From GCA-002793235 sp965267355 (lineage in GTDB: Bacteria; Bacteroidota; Bacteroidia; Flavobacteriales_E; Vicingaceae), in assembly GCA_965267355.1 (NCBI GenBank), contig OZ253956.1, positions 682,001 to 746,000 of the forward strand: a stretch of 64,000 bases of DNA, written 5' to 3'. The notes under the pieces were generated by a model, which ran no database searches, had not been told where the DNA came from, and saw only the letters and a program-made list of their open reading frames with translations. Below, piece after piece: positions 33,718 to 42,102 of the stretch (its first letter is position 1; the number at the start of each line of letters is the position of its first letter). The position numbers and the translations under genes are program-made.

Positions 33718-35970
33718 TTATTTAAAAACTCCCGAATTAATTAATTCTTCTAAGTAAGTTCTTTTACCATTAATAAACACTATTACAAAAGCATCATCTT
33801 GTCCTTTTGCGATACATTTTTTCTGTAATGCTTTCCCCTCACGTAATGTATTAAATTCACCCATTGTAAAACGAGTAATACCATCATCTAAAACTGCTTT
33901 ATCAATTTTACCGAGAGATTTCAAGTGGCTTCCATCGTAATTATTATCATTTAAGTAAGCTGCCACTTGCACTTTAAAAACAACTCCCGGTGCAGTTTGG
34001 TCACCATATTTTCCTAATATGTCTTCAGCTGTCATTTCGCTAAGTACAGAAGGGGTACCACTTAACAAACCATAGAATTTATTTTTCACCTCAAATCTGT
34101 AATTTCCATCGTCATCGGTGGGGACTCCATTAATAGACGCTTTAGTATAAGGCAAACCTTTCATGGTAACCTGCCCTTTGATTACATAAGTGGAATCTTC
34201 TATTAATTTTTCATCCGCCTCATTCAGAAAAATTAAATAGTAATCATCGTTAGGTAAGTTATTAAAATCATACTTACCTTGTGCATCAGTAGTATCTGTT
34301 CTATTAATGGATTTATCTTTATTGGATAGGTTAATTTTTAAATTTAAAATTGGTGATAGTGGATTTTCTTTTAATAATGCTAAACCACTAATATTAACAT
34401 CTGCTGAACGAAAATTGATGTCCTTTTCAATCTCTGTGTATACTGAGTATTGTGTTGCATCAATTGAGAAGACTTGAGCAGGAAAGCCTTCCACTTCATA
34501 TGTAATCACATAATAATCATTCAAATCAACATAAAACTGATATTTACCATCTGCTAAATCTGAGTGATAAGTTCCTAAATCTTTACCTGATTGTGTTCTT
34601 ACTGTAATTTTAGCATCATCAAACTCTCCATTAGTTTTTACAATACCTTTTACCAGCAATACTGGTTTACTGGATACAATATCTTTTACATTAATGATGT
34701 ACAAATCGCTTTGTCCGTAACCCCCTTTTCTAGCAGAAGCGTAATAAGCATTTGCTTTACCAGAAACATAAAAGAAAATATCATTAGCCGTTGTGTTAAT
34801 TGGATAGCCAATGTTTCTAGGCTCTAAATATGTTGAATCGTTAATAATTCTAGATTCAAAAATATCATAACCTCCCATACTGGTATGTCCTTCTGAACTA
34901 AAGGTAAATGTTACACCATCAGAATGTATAAAAGGTGCATCTTCGTTATATGGTGTGTTGATGGTTGGTCCTAAATTTTTAATATTTCCCCACGTTCCAT
35001 CTTCTTGCAATTCGGCACTAAATAAATCTTTATAACCCATTGTGCCTGGTCGTTCACTTGAAAAAATCATAAACTTACCACCTGGTGAAACTGAAGCGTG
35101 TCCTTCCCAAAAATCACTATTAATGTCTAACCATTGTGGCTCACCCCATTTCCCTTCTTCTTTTTTACTCTCAAAAATATCTCCTGAAAATTTTGGCGTG
35201 TCTTTATACACATACAATCTTTGTCCGTCCGGCGAAAGTGAAATGCTTGCTTCGTGCAAGTACGAATTAATTGTATCTCCTATTGATTGAGGTTCACTCC
35301 ACTTTCCATCCACTTTTGTGGAAACATAAATATCTTCATAAAAGTTACCATTTTCTCTTGGTGTGTTAAATTCATCTTGTCTTCCTCCATTACTTTTACT
35401 CCCTTTGTAAGTGTATATCAAAGTTGATTCATCGGCACTAATGGTAGGACTATATTCACTTTCCTCAGTATTAACTGGTGCTCCTAAATTTATAATTTCA
35501 ACATTTAATGAATCTTTAATCAATTCTTTAGCATTATTGCATTGGTTAATTAAATTAGGAATCTCCTTTTTGTATTCCGCTGAAGTTTTTTTATTGGTTA
35601 ACGCTTTATTAAAGGTTTCAATGGCTAATTCAAATTTGTAATTAAGAGCATAAGCCTTTCCTAAATAATACAATACATCAGGTGTTTTCGGTTTTTGATT
35701 GTAAACTCCTTCAATGTATTCAATTGCTTTTTGGGGTTCTTGATTTAAGTGGTAATGGCAGATGCCTATTTTTAATTGATACTCTAAAACTTTAGGGTTC
35801 TCAGCCATTAAAATCTCGTATAATGGTAAAGCATCATGATAGTTCCCCCCATTAAAAAAACTTTCTGCATCAGCATAATTATACTCCTTCCCTCTAGGTT
35901 GGTATTGACCAAAAGAGCAATTTGAAAAAATCATTCCTAAAAGAAAAAATATGGTTAACGCCTTTTTCAT
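33718..35970 (-). CDS. TPR-PD40-CRD envelope protein with SPOR-like C-terminus (PorE-like architecture)
   Basis: A 750-residue exported protein. Signal peptide near residues 1-22 (IFSNCSFGQ), TPR-type helices about 30-160 (AESFFNGGNYHDALPLYEIL), PD40/WD40-like propeller blades about 170-430 (SADESTLIYTYKGS, SPDGQRLYVYKD, FSSEGHTSMGGYDIFES), CnaB/carboxypeptidase-regulatory domains about 440-620, and a last 90 residues resembling a SPOR peptidoglycan-binding domain (VVFKVQVAAYLND). The module order matches PorE of the type IX secretion system except that PorE ends in an OmpA-like domain. A T9SS-associated or wall-linked role is inference. Confidence 0.82.
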   Translation of the reverse strand: MKKALTIFFLLGMIFSNCSFGQYQPRGKEYNYADAESFFNGGNYHDALPLYEILMAENPKVLEYQLKIGICHYHLNQEPQKAIEYIEGVYNQKPKTPDVLYYLGKAYALNYKFELAIETFNKALTNKKTSAEYKKEIPNLINQCNNAKELIKDSLNVEIINLGAPVNTEESEYSPTISADESTLIYTYKGSKSNGGRQDEFNTPRENGNFYEDIYVSTKVDGKWSEPQSIGDTINSYLHEASISLSPDGQRLYVYKDTPKFSGDIFESKKEEGKWGEPQWLDINSDFWEGHASVSPGGKFMIFSSERPGTMGYKDLFSAELQEDGTWGNIKNLGPTINTPYNEDAPFIHSDGVTFTFSSEGHTSMGGYDIFESRIINDSTYLEPRNIGYPINTTANDIFFYVSGKANAYYASARKGGYGQSDLYIINVKDIVSSKPVLLVKGIVKTNGEFDDAKITVRTQSGKDLGTYHSDLADGKYQFYVDLNDYYVITYEVEGFPAQVFSIDATQYSVYTEIEKDINFRSADVNISGLALLKENPLSPILNLKINLSNKDKSINRTDTTDAQGKYDFNNLPNDDYYLIFLNEADEKLIEDSTYVIKGQVTMKGLPYTKASINGVPTDDDGNYRFEVKNKFYGLLSGTPSVLSEMTAEDILGKYGDQTAPGVVFKVQVAAYLNDNNYDGSHLKSLGKIDKAVLDDGITRFTMGEFNTLREGKALQKKCIAKGQDDAFVIVFINGKRTYLEELINSGVFK

Positions 35971-36028
35971 GTTTATAAAGCTAATGATTTAGACGTAAAA
36001 ACTCTACAAATAGCTGCGTGATAATTTG

Positions 36029-36763
36029 TTATTGATTTTCAAATAATTCGATGGTATAATCCAGTAATTCAATCCCCCCCGATTTTCCATGTCCTGGAAT
36101 TACCCATTTTATTTTAGGAAATTCTTTTTTAACTTTTTCAACAGTGTTAGACCAGTCATTTACATTAGCATCACCCAAGTATCCTTTCGATGCATTTAGT
36201 TTTTTAACTAAACAGCCTCCAAATAAAACATTTTCAGTAGGCACATAAGCAACTATATTGTCTTTGCTATGTCCTTCTCCTAAAAAGGCTGTTACTACAC
36301 TACTGCTACCAACATTAATTTTATCCTTTTTGGCAAGTGCTTTTTGTGGTATTTTTACATCATTATCCTTAGCTAATTTTATAGTAAGCTCATTGGCATA
36401 AGAAGGGATGTTTTTAGTATGAAAAGCAGCTAAACCACCTAAACAATCATCATGAAAGTGAGTGGCAACAATGCCTACAATTTCACATTTTAATTCTGTT
36501 TCAACCCATTTTATTAATTCAAAGCTAACACTATCTGTAGTTGGCGCGTCAAAAATAATCGCTTCATTTTTGTTTTTATAAATCATTCCGTTACAACCAA
36601 CATTCCCGTAATCTTGTGTTTTTAGATAAGATGTATGAATCCAAACATTTTTACTTAAAGCTTCCACTTTTAGCGTGTCACTTATATAGTCTTTTTGATC
36701 AGATTTAAACGAGTAAATAATCAAAGTAACTGCCACAAAAAAAATAGTTCTCAAATAATTCAT
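36029..36763 (-). CDS. Subclass B1 metallo-beta-lactamase
   Basis: A 244-residue exported zinc hydrolase predicted to open beta-lactam rings. All six B1 zinc ligands are present: H102, H104, D106 (THFHDD), H165 (GEGHSKDN), C184 (FGGCLVK) and H225 (PGHG), plus Lys187 that contacts the substrate carboxylate. Similar in layout to chromosomal enzymes of Flavobacteriia such as BlaB and IND. The N-terminus is hydrophobic and Sec-like. There is no mobile element nearby, so it looks resident rather than acquired. The Cys ligand separates it from the many non-lactamase members of the superfamily; activity still rests on sequence. Confidence 0.88.
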   Translation of the reverse strand: MNYLRTIFFVAVTLIIYSFKSDQKDYISDTLKVEALSKNVWIHTSYLKTQDYGNVGCNGMIYKNKNEAIIFDAPTTDSVSFELIKWVETELKCEIVGIVATHFHDDCLGGLAAFHTKNIPSYANELTIKLAKDNDVKIPQKALAKKDKINVGSSSVVTAFLGEGHSKDNIVAYVPTENVLFGGCLVKKLNASKGYLGDANVNDWSNTVEKVKKEFPKIKWVIPGHGKSGGIELLDYTIELFENQ

Positions 36764-36826
36764 ATTAGCTCAAATTTACAAAATTCTTAATGAGATAATT
36801 GCATCAAAACTTAAATGCAGATTTCC

Positions 36827-36834
36827 TACCTTTG
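36827..36834 (+). promoter_or_regulatory. -7 box of the tyrS promoter
   Basis: TACCTTTG matches TAnnTTTG exactly. The nearest TTG is 25 bases upstream, longer than usual. It lies inside the region that a longer tyrS reading frame (from 36815) would translate, supporting the later start at 36854. Confidence 0.55.
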
Positions 36835-36853
36835 CGTTCTTAAAATTTACAAA

Positions 36854-38134
36854 ATGAGCTTTATAGAAGAACTAAGATGGAGAGGCATGATACACGATAT
36901 GATGCCCGGAACAGAGGAGCAATTTGCTAAGGAAATGACTTCGGCTTACATTGGGTTTGATCCAACAGGAAATTCTTTACACATTGGTAGCTTAGTTCAG
37001 ATAATGATATTGGTTCATTTACAAAAAGCAGGACATAAACCTTATGCTTTAGTTGGTGGAGCAACAGGTATGGTTGGGGACCCATCTGGAAAATCAACTG
37101 AAAGAAATTTGTTAGATGCTGATACTTTAAACCATAACCTTAACTGCATTCAAAAACAATTAGAACAATTTTTGGATTTTGATTGTGGAGCAAATTCTGC
37201 TGAAATGGTAAACAATTACGATTGGTTTAAAGAATTTAACTTTTTAGATTTTATTCGTGATGTTGGCAAGCACATTTCGGTTAACTACATGATGGCCAAA
37301 GATTCGGTAAAATCCAGGTTAGAAACAGGGATGTCTTTTACCGAATTTAGCTACCAATTGGTACAGGGCTATGACTTTTACTGGCTTTGGAAAAACAAAA
37401 ATTGCAAAGTGCAATTAGGTGGTTCTGACCAATGGGGGAATATTGTTACAGGTACTGAGTTAATAAGAAGAAAAGCTAGTGGAGAGGCTTTTGCTTGTAC
37501 AACTCCGCTAATTAAAAAAGCTGATGGAAGTAAATTTGGAAAAACCGAGGGAGGAAATGTTTGGTTAGATAAAACTAAAACTTCACCGTACAAATTTTAC
37601 CAATATTGGATTAATGCTTCTGATGAAGATGCAAGCAATTACATCAGAATTTTTACCCTAAAAACGAAAGAAGAAATTGAAGCTCTTGAGGCTGAACATA
37701 AGGATGCACCTCATTTGAGAGTATTACAAAAAGAGTTAGCAAAAAACATTACTATCAGGGTGCATTCTGAAGAAGATTACAATGCTGCAGTAAGCGCTTC
37801 TGAAGTGCTGTTTAAAAAAGGACAAGAGGCAGTTGAGGCTTTAAAAAGTTTACCTGAAAATATATTTAATGATGTTTTTGAAGGTGTTCCTCAAACTGAA
37901 ATATCGTTATCAGAAATACAAAATGGAATAACTATTGTAGATGCCTTAGCAGCTAAAACCAATTTTTTAAACTCTAACGGAGAAGCAAGAAGAGCATTAA
38001 AAGAAAACTCTATAAGTGTTAACAAAGAAAAGGTTGGAGAAGATAAAATGATAGGAAAAAATGATTTGATTAATGGAACACACATTTTATTACAACGTGG
38101 TAAAAAGAACTATTTCTTAGTTAAAGCTGTATAG
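36854..38134 (+). CDS. tyrS: Tyrosyl-tRNA synthetase
   Basis: A 426-residue class I synthetase charging tRNA(Tyr). HIGS at residues 43-46, the KFGKT variant of KMSKS at 227-231, tyrosine-binding YIGFDPTG and QGYDFYWLW, and a C-terminal S4 RNA-binding domain (EARRALKENSISVNKEKV). I choose ATG 36854 (MSFIEELRWRG) because the family begins here and a promoter box overlaps the thirteen extra codons of the longer frame. The next gene starts on the last base of the stop codon. Confidence 0.97.
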   Translation: MSFIEELRWRGMIHDMMPGTEEQFAKEMTSAYIGFDPTGNSLHIGSLVQIMILVHLQKAGHKPYALVGGATGMVGDPSGKSTERNLLDADTLNHNLNCIQKQLEQFLDFDCGANSAEMVNNYDWFKEFNFLDFIRDVGKHISVNYMMAKDSVKSRLETGMSFTEFSYQLVQGYDFYWLWKNKNCKVQLGGSDQWGNIVTGTELIRRKASGEAFACTTPLIKKADGSKFGKTEGGNVWLDKTKTSPYKFYQYWINASDEDASNYIRIFTLKTKEEIEALEAEHKDAPHLRVLQKELAKNITIRVHSEEDYNAAVSASEVLFKKGQEAVEALKSLPENIFNDVFEGVPQTEISLSEIQNGITIVDALAAKTNFLNSNGEARRALKENSISVNKEKVGEDKMIGKNDLINGTHILLQRGKKNYFLVKAV

Positions 38135-38793
38135 TGAAATACCTTTATTTCATATTATTTTCTTTATCTGTTTTTGGTGGGTTTGCGCAAGAATCCAACA
38201 AAAAAAAAGTACTAGTGGTTCCCTACAATAGGTTTGAGTTTGTTTCAGAATTTGATTTATCCAAAATAGCTGAAAAAAATGGGACAACAGCCAGTCAAGT
38301 TTTCATCTTATATCAAAAAACCATTTTATCAGCTTTCGAAGATTATAATGATGAAAACTTTGAATTTATTCCTGTTAAATACGATTTAATTAAACCTCAT
38401 AAAAACCTGATAAAATATCAGAATGGTAAGTTTAATGGTAAAAGATATAATGCGGTTAACCTAAAAAGTTTTCCTGAGAACGATTTTCAAAAATTTTTAG
38501 AAGCACATGGGTGTGATTTTGTTGTTTTCATTACCTGGCACGATATCCAAAAAGAAGCTTTTACCAAATCTGACAGACGAAAAAGAGTTGAATATGCAGG
38601 GCACTACCTGGATTATGATGTGTTCAACTTATTTAAGCAACGTATGATTGGAGAAGGAAGAATTAAAGCTGAAGCTCAAAAACCAAATGATTTAGAAGCA
38701 AGTTTTTCTTTATTGCGAACTAAAGAATTAGCAGGTGCCTACAAAAATTTTATTGCTCATATTGTAGAACAACTCAACAACCCTATTCAGTAG
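38134..38793 (+). CDS. Secreted protein of unknown function
   Basis: A 219-residue exported protein beginning with GTG that shares one base with the tyrS stop. Signal peptide MKYLYFILFSLSVFGGFAQ. The mature part begins KKVLVVPYNRFEFVSEFDLSKIAEKN and contains EAHGCDFVVFITWHDIQKEAF; the opening resembles proteins built on an anticodon-binding-like or LpoB-like fold, but I cannot assign a family. Coupled to tyrS only by position. Confidence 0.7.
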   Translation: MKYLYFILFSLSVFGGFAQESNKKKVLVVPYNRFEFVSEFDLSKIAEKNGTTASQVFILYQKTILSAFEDYNDENFEFIPVKYDLIKPHKNLIKYQNGKFNGKRYNAVNLKSFPENDFQKFLEAHGCDFVVFITWHDIQKEAFTKSDRRKRVEYAGHYLDYDVFNLFKQRMIGEGRIKAEAQKPNDLEASFSLLRTKELAGAYKNFIAHIVEQLNNPIQ

Positions 38794-39303
38794 TTAGATA
38801 TTTATTTTTGCAATCTTCTTATGCTCATCAACAAGCCCAACTACCGCTGCACTTCCATACCATGGAATTAATTCCATTACCAAACTTCCTGCTTGTATAG
38901 CAGGGTCCGTTTCAGTTAATGCTTGAGCTTCCTCAACTGTTTCAACATTAAAAATATAAATCCCTCTTAAATCTCCATCTCCACCAAAAGGGCCCGCTAA
39001 CACCATTTTACCTTCTTCAACTAATCGATTAATATTATCTAAATGTGCCTTCTGCAACTCATAAGCTTCTACAGAATCCCTATCTCTATTAGGACCTCTT
39101 TTCAAAAATGCCATAACGTACATTTTCATGCCATAGTCGTTAGCACCATATTCATATGCTTTAATGGAATCAAATAAAGGCTCTAAAGTGGTTGTGGTAT
39201 CCTTCTCAACAATAATAACTTCTTCATCTGATTTTTTACAATCACAATTGCATGATATAAAACAAACAGATGTTAAAGTTAAAGCAATCAGTAATTTTTT
39301 CAT
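38794..39303 (-). CDS. YciI-like domain lipoprotein
   Basis: A 169-residue lipoprotein (MKKLLIALTLTSVCFISC, lipobox FISC, followed by NCDCKK). The domain KMYVMAFLKRGPNRDRD ... HLDNINRLVEEGKMVLAGPFGG ... GIYIFNVETVEEAQALTETDPAI is the YCII/EthD-like ferredoxin fold. Soluble relatives act on small compounds; exported lipidated versions have no known role. Convergent with the preceding gene without a gap. Confidence 0.82.
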   Translation of the reverse strand: MKKLLIALTLTSVCFISCNCDCKKSDEEVIIVEKDTTTTLEPLFDSIKAYEYGANDYGMKMYVMAFLKRGPNRDRDSVEAYELQKAHLDNINRLVEEGKMVLAGPFGGDGDLRGIYIFNVETVEEAQALTETDPAIQAGSLVMELIPWYGSAAVVGLVDEHKKIAKINI

Positions 39304-39386
39304 AATTCATTTATTAAAGGCATAAAGATATTAAATAAGCCAACTAAAGCAATAGTAGTTGGTATATTTGCCTTATAAGTTAAGGG

Positions 39387-40478
39387 ATGTTATCTATATT
39401 ACGATTCATATTTATGGCAATTTGGTCAGCTTTTTTAATGCTGATAACCCCTTTTTTAATTCCATTCTTTTTTACCAGAGAGGCTCCTTTAATTATCGGT
39501 AGAGTTTTATTTTCTCCTGTATTATTAGCTGTAGCTGGTGTTAAAGTAAAGAAATCTGGTGTTGAAAATGTTCCTTTAGATAGGCCCGTAATATTTGTTT
39601 CTAACCATGCTTCACATTTCGATATTGCATGCCTATTTAAAGTAATCCCTCGAAATTTATTTTTTGTAGCAAAAAAAGAATTGTTGTATGTTCCTTTTTT
39701 AGGGTTTAACTTATGGGCTACAGGACATATTACTATTGACAGAAGTAACCGTAAAAAATCCATTGAAAGCTTAAAAAAAGCAGCTCAAAAAATTGCCGCT
39801 GGCAGATGTGTTACACTTTATGCTGAAGGTACAAGAACTACTACTGGTGAGATAGGTCCATTTAAAAAAGGTGCATTCCATTTAGCATTAGATGCAGGAG
39901 TAGATATTATACCTATATATATAGATGGTACTTTTAAAATATGGCCTAAAAGCAGCTGGAAAATTAAACCTGGAAAAGTGCAAGTGAATATTGGGAAACC
40001 TATTAAAACATCTGATTACTCTAAACAAAAGGTAAGCCAATTTGTAGAAGACACACGTAATGCGATATTAGCTCTTAAACCCTTAACCAGGCTAGAAAAG
40101 TCTTTACAAATTCCTTCTTTTTTTGAAGCTCTGGCAAATATTTTTTATGCAGTTGCTTTAGCTGATAAGAAACTAGTGTTAACCGAGAAACATGCCATTT
40201 TTAATGAGGTTAATAAAAATTGGACTTATAATACAGATAATTCCAAGTCATCAGAATTAATGTTTGAAATACTAAGGCAAAATATCGCCCAAAACATTTC
40301 TGACGAAACTGCTTTTAAAAATTTTGAGAAGTATTATCTAGCAAACAAAGCAAAATTTTCATCAGCAACCAAAACCTCAATCATGGATGGAGCTAATGCT
40401 ATAGCCAATTCTTTTGCAAGAAAGAATAAATCAGAATTGGTAATGCTCAGTAGAGTACAACTACTGATGACTGATTAA
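39387..40478 (+). CDS. PlsC-type acyltransferase with TerB-like C-terminal domain
   Basis: A 363-residue membrane enzyme transferring acyl chains, probably to 1-acylglycerol-3-phosphate. Two N-terminal membrane segments (about 5-50), the catalytic NHASHFD at 73-79 (H-X4-D), and EGTRTTTGEIGPFKKGAF. Residues from about 240 onward are extra: ALANIFYAVALADKKLVLTEKHAIFNEV reads like a TerB-type helical domain. A TATATTTG -7 box at 39363-39370 precedes the gene. Convergent with the carboxylase beta gene, one base apart. Confidence 0.88.
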   Translation: MLSILRFIFMAIWSAFLMLITPFLIPFFFTREAPLIIGRVLFSPVLLAVAGVKVKKSGVENVPLDRPVIFVSNHASHFDIACLFKVIPRNLFFVAKKELLYVPFLGFNLWATGHITIDRSNRKKSIESLKKAAQKIAAGRCVTLYAEGTRTTTGEIGPFKKGAFHLALDAGVDIIPIYIDGTFKIWPKSSWKIKPGKVQVNIGKPIKTSDYSKQKVSQFVEDTRNAILALKPLTRLEKSLQIPSFFEALANIFYAVALADKKLVLTEKHAIFNEVNKNWTYNTDNSKSSELMFEILRQNIAQNISDETAFKNFEKYYLANKAKFSSATKTSIMDGANAIANSFARKNKSELVMLSRVQLLMTD

Positions 40479-40479
40479 A

Positions 40480-42021
40480 CTATAAAGGAATGTTCCCATG
40501 CTTCTTTTTAGGAAGCGTATCCACTTTATTTTCTAGCATCTTAAACGCAGCAATCAATTTCTCTCTAGTTTGTTCAGGTTTAATTACCTCATCAACATAA
40601 CCTCTTGATGCTGCATTGTATGGGTTAGCAAACATTTCAGCATATTCAGCTTCTTTTTCCTGCCATTTAGCTTCAGAGTCCTCAGCTTCAGCAATTTCTC
40701 TTTTAAAGATAATTTCTGCTGCTCCTTTTGCTCCCATTACTGCAATTTCTGCACTTGGCCATGCAAAATTCATATCTGCTCCAATGTGTTTAGAGTTCAT
40801 CACATCATAAGCTCCGCCATAAGCCTTTCTTGTAATAACGGTAATTCTAGGCACTGTTGCTTCACTAAAGGCATATAATAATTTAGCTCCATTGGTAATA
40901 ATGGCATTCCATTCCTGATCAGTACCTGGCAAAAATCCTGGTACATCTTCAAATACTAGTAGTGGAATATTAAAAGCATCACAAAAACGCACAAATCGAG
41001 CACCTTTTTGAGATGATTTGATATCTAATACCCCTGCCAAAAATGCTGGTTGATTAGCCACAACACCAATTGTTTTACCTGCTAAACGAGCAAAACCAAC
41101 CACTATATTCTCTGCAAAATCTTTATGTATTTCGTAAAACGAACCTCCATCAACCGCTTCTTCAATTACCTCTTTTATATCGTAAGGTTGATTTGGATTG
41201 TCTGGAATTATGGCATTTAACTTCTCTCGCTTTTCATCTCCAGCTTCATAAGGAAGACTTGGTGCATCTTCCTCACAGTTTTGTGGTATATAAGATAACA
41301 TTGTTTTAATACCATTTATACACTCTATTTCGTTAGCATACGTTAAGTGAGTAACCCCTGATTTTGTTGAGTGAGCTGATGCTCCTCCTAAATCTTCAGA
41401 ACTAACTTCTTCATGAGTTACAGTTTTTACTACATTTGGTCCTGTTACAAACATGTAAGAAGTATTCTCAACCATCATAATAAAATCAGTTAATGCTGGA
41501 GAATATACTGCTCCACCTGCGCAAGGTCCCATAATGGCAGATAATTGAGGGATTACTCCACTAGCTAAAGTATTTCTGTAAAAAATATCAGCATACCCTC
41601 CTAAACTAACAACACCTTCCTGAATACGAGCCCCACCAGAATCATTTAACCCAATTACTGGTGCCCCGTTTTTCATCGCCATATCCATAATTTTACAAAT
41701 CTTCTCAGCGTGTGCCTCGGCTAAAGAACCTCCTAATACTGTAAAATCCTGAGCAAACACATAAGTCAACCTCCCATTCACATTTCCATAACCTGTAACA
41801 ACACCATCGCCTAAAATTTTATTGTTCTCTAAACCAAAATTGGTAGAACGATGCGTAACCAACATTCCTATTTCCTGAAAACTTCCTTCATCCATTAAAA
41901 AATGGATCCTCTCTCTTGCTGTTAGTTTTCCTTTTTTGTGTTGACTTTCAATTCTTTTTTCACCTCCACCCAAGTGAGCTTCTTTGATTTTATCGTCCAG
42001 TATTTCAAACTTATCTTTCAT
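40480..42021 (-). CDS. Acyl-CoA carboxylase beta subunit (propionyl/methylmalonyl-CoA type)
   Basis: A 513-residue carboxyltransferase subunit with the crotonase fold in two halves. GGSLAEAHAEKICKIMDMA, GLNDSGGARIQEGV, MGPCAGGAVYSPALTDF, and in the second half FVRFCDAFNIPLLVFEDVPGFLPG and TRKAYGGAYDVM. These match PccB/MmdA/AccD5-type enzymes, so it carboxylates propionyl-CoA or decarboxylates methylmalonyl-CoA. No biotin carrier or alpha subunit is adjacent; accB/accC at 22-24 kb are the fatty-acid set. Confidence 0.92.
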   Translation of the reverse strand: MKDKFEILDDKIKEAHLGGGEKRIESQHKKGKLTARERIHFLMDEGSFQEIGMLVTHRSTNFGLENNKILGDGVVTGYGNVNGRLTYVFAQDFTVLGGSLAEAHAEKICKIMDMAMKNGAPVIGLNDSGGARIQEGVVSLGGYADIFYRNTLASGVIPQLSAIMGPCAGGAVYSPALTDFIMMVENTSYMFVTGPNVVKTVTHEEVSSEDLGGASAHSTKSGVTHLTYANEIECINGIKTMLSYIPQNCEEDAPSLPYEAGDEKREKLNAIIPDNPNQPYDIKEVIEEAVDGGSFYEIHKDFAENIVVGFARLAGKTIGVVANQPAFLAGVLDIKSSQKGARFVRFCDAFNIPLLVFEDVPGFLPGTDQEWNAIITNGAKLLYAFSEATVPRITVITRKAYGGAYDVMNSKHIGADMNFAWPSAEIAVMGAKGAAEIIFKREIAEAEDSEAKWQEKEAEYAEMFANPYNAASRGYVDEVIKPEQTREKLIAAFKMLENKVDTLPKKKHGNIPL

Positions 42022-42102
42022 ATTCTATATTTAAAACAGGACAGTAAAAATATAAAAAATAGCCCGTTTTTAAGGATTTGAAATGGTAAATTCGCAGGGT
42101 AC

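Noticed and set aside
36815..36853. N-terminal extension of tyrosyl-tRNA synthetase by 13 codons
   Set aside because: It overlaps a -7 promoter box and is not part of the conserved TyrS start.
39380..39763. 127-residue reading frame antisense to the PlsC gene
   Set aside because: The sense frame has clear acyltransferase motifs; the antisense product has no recognisable domain or start context.
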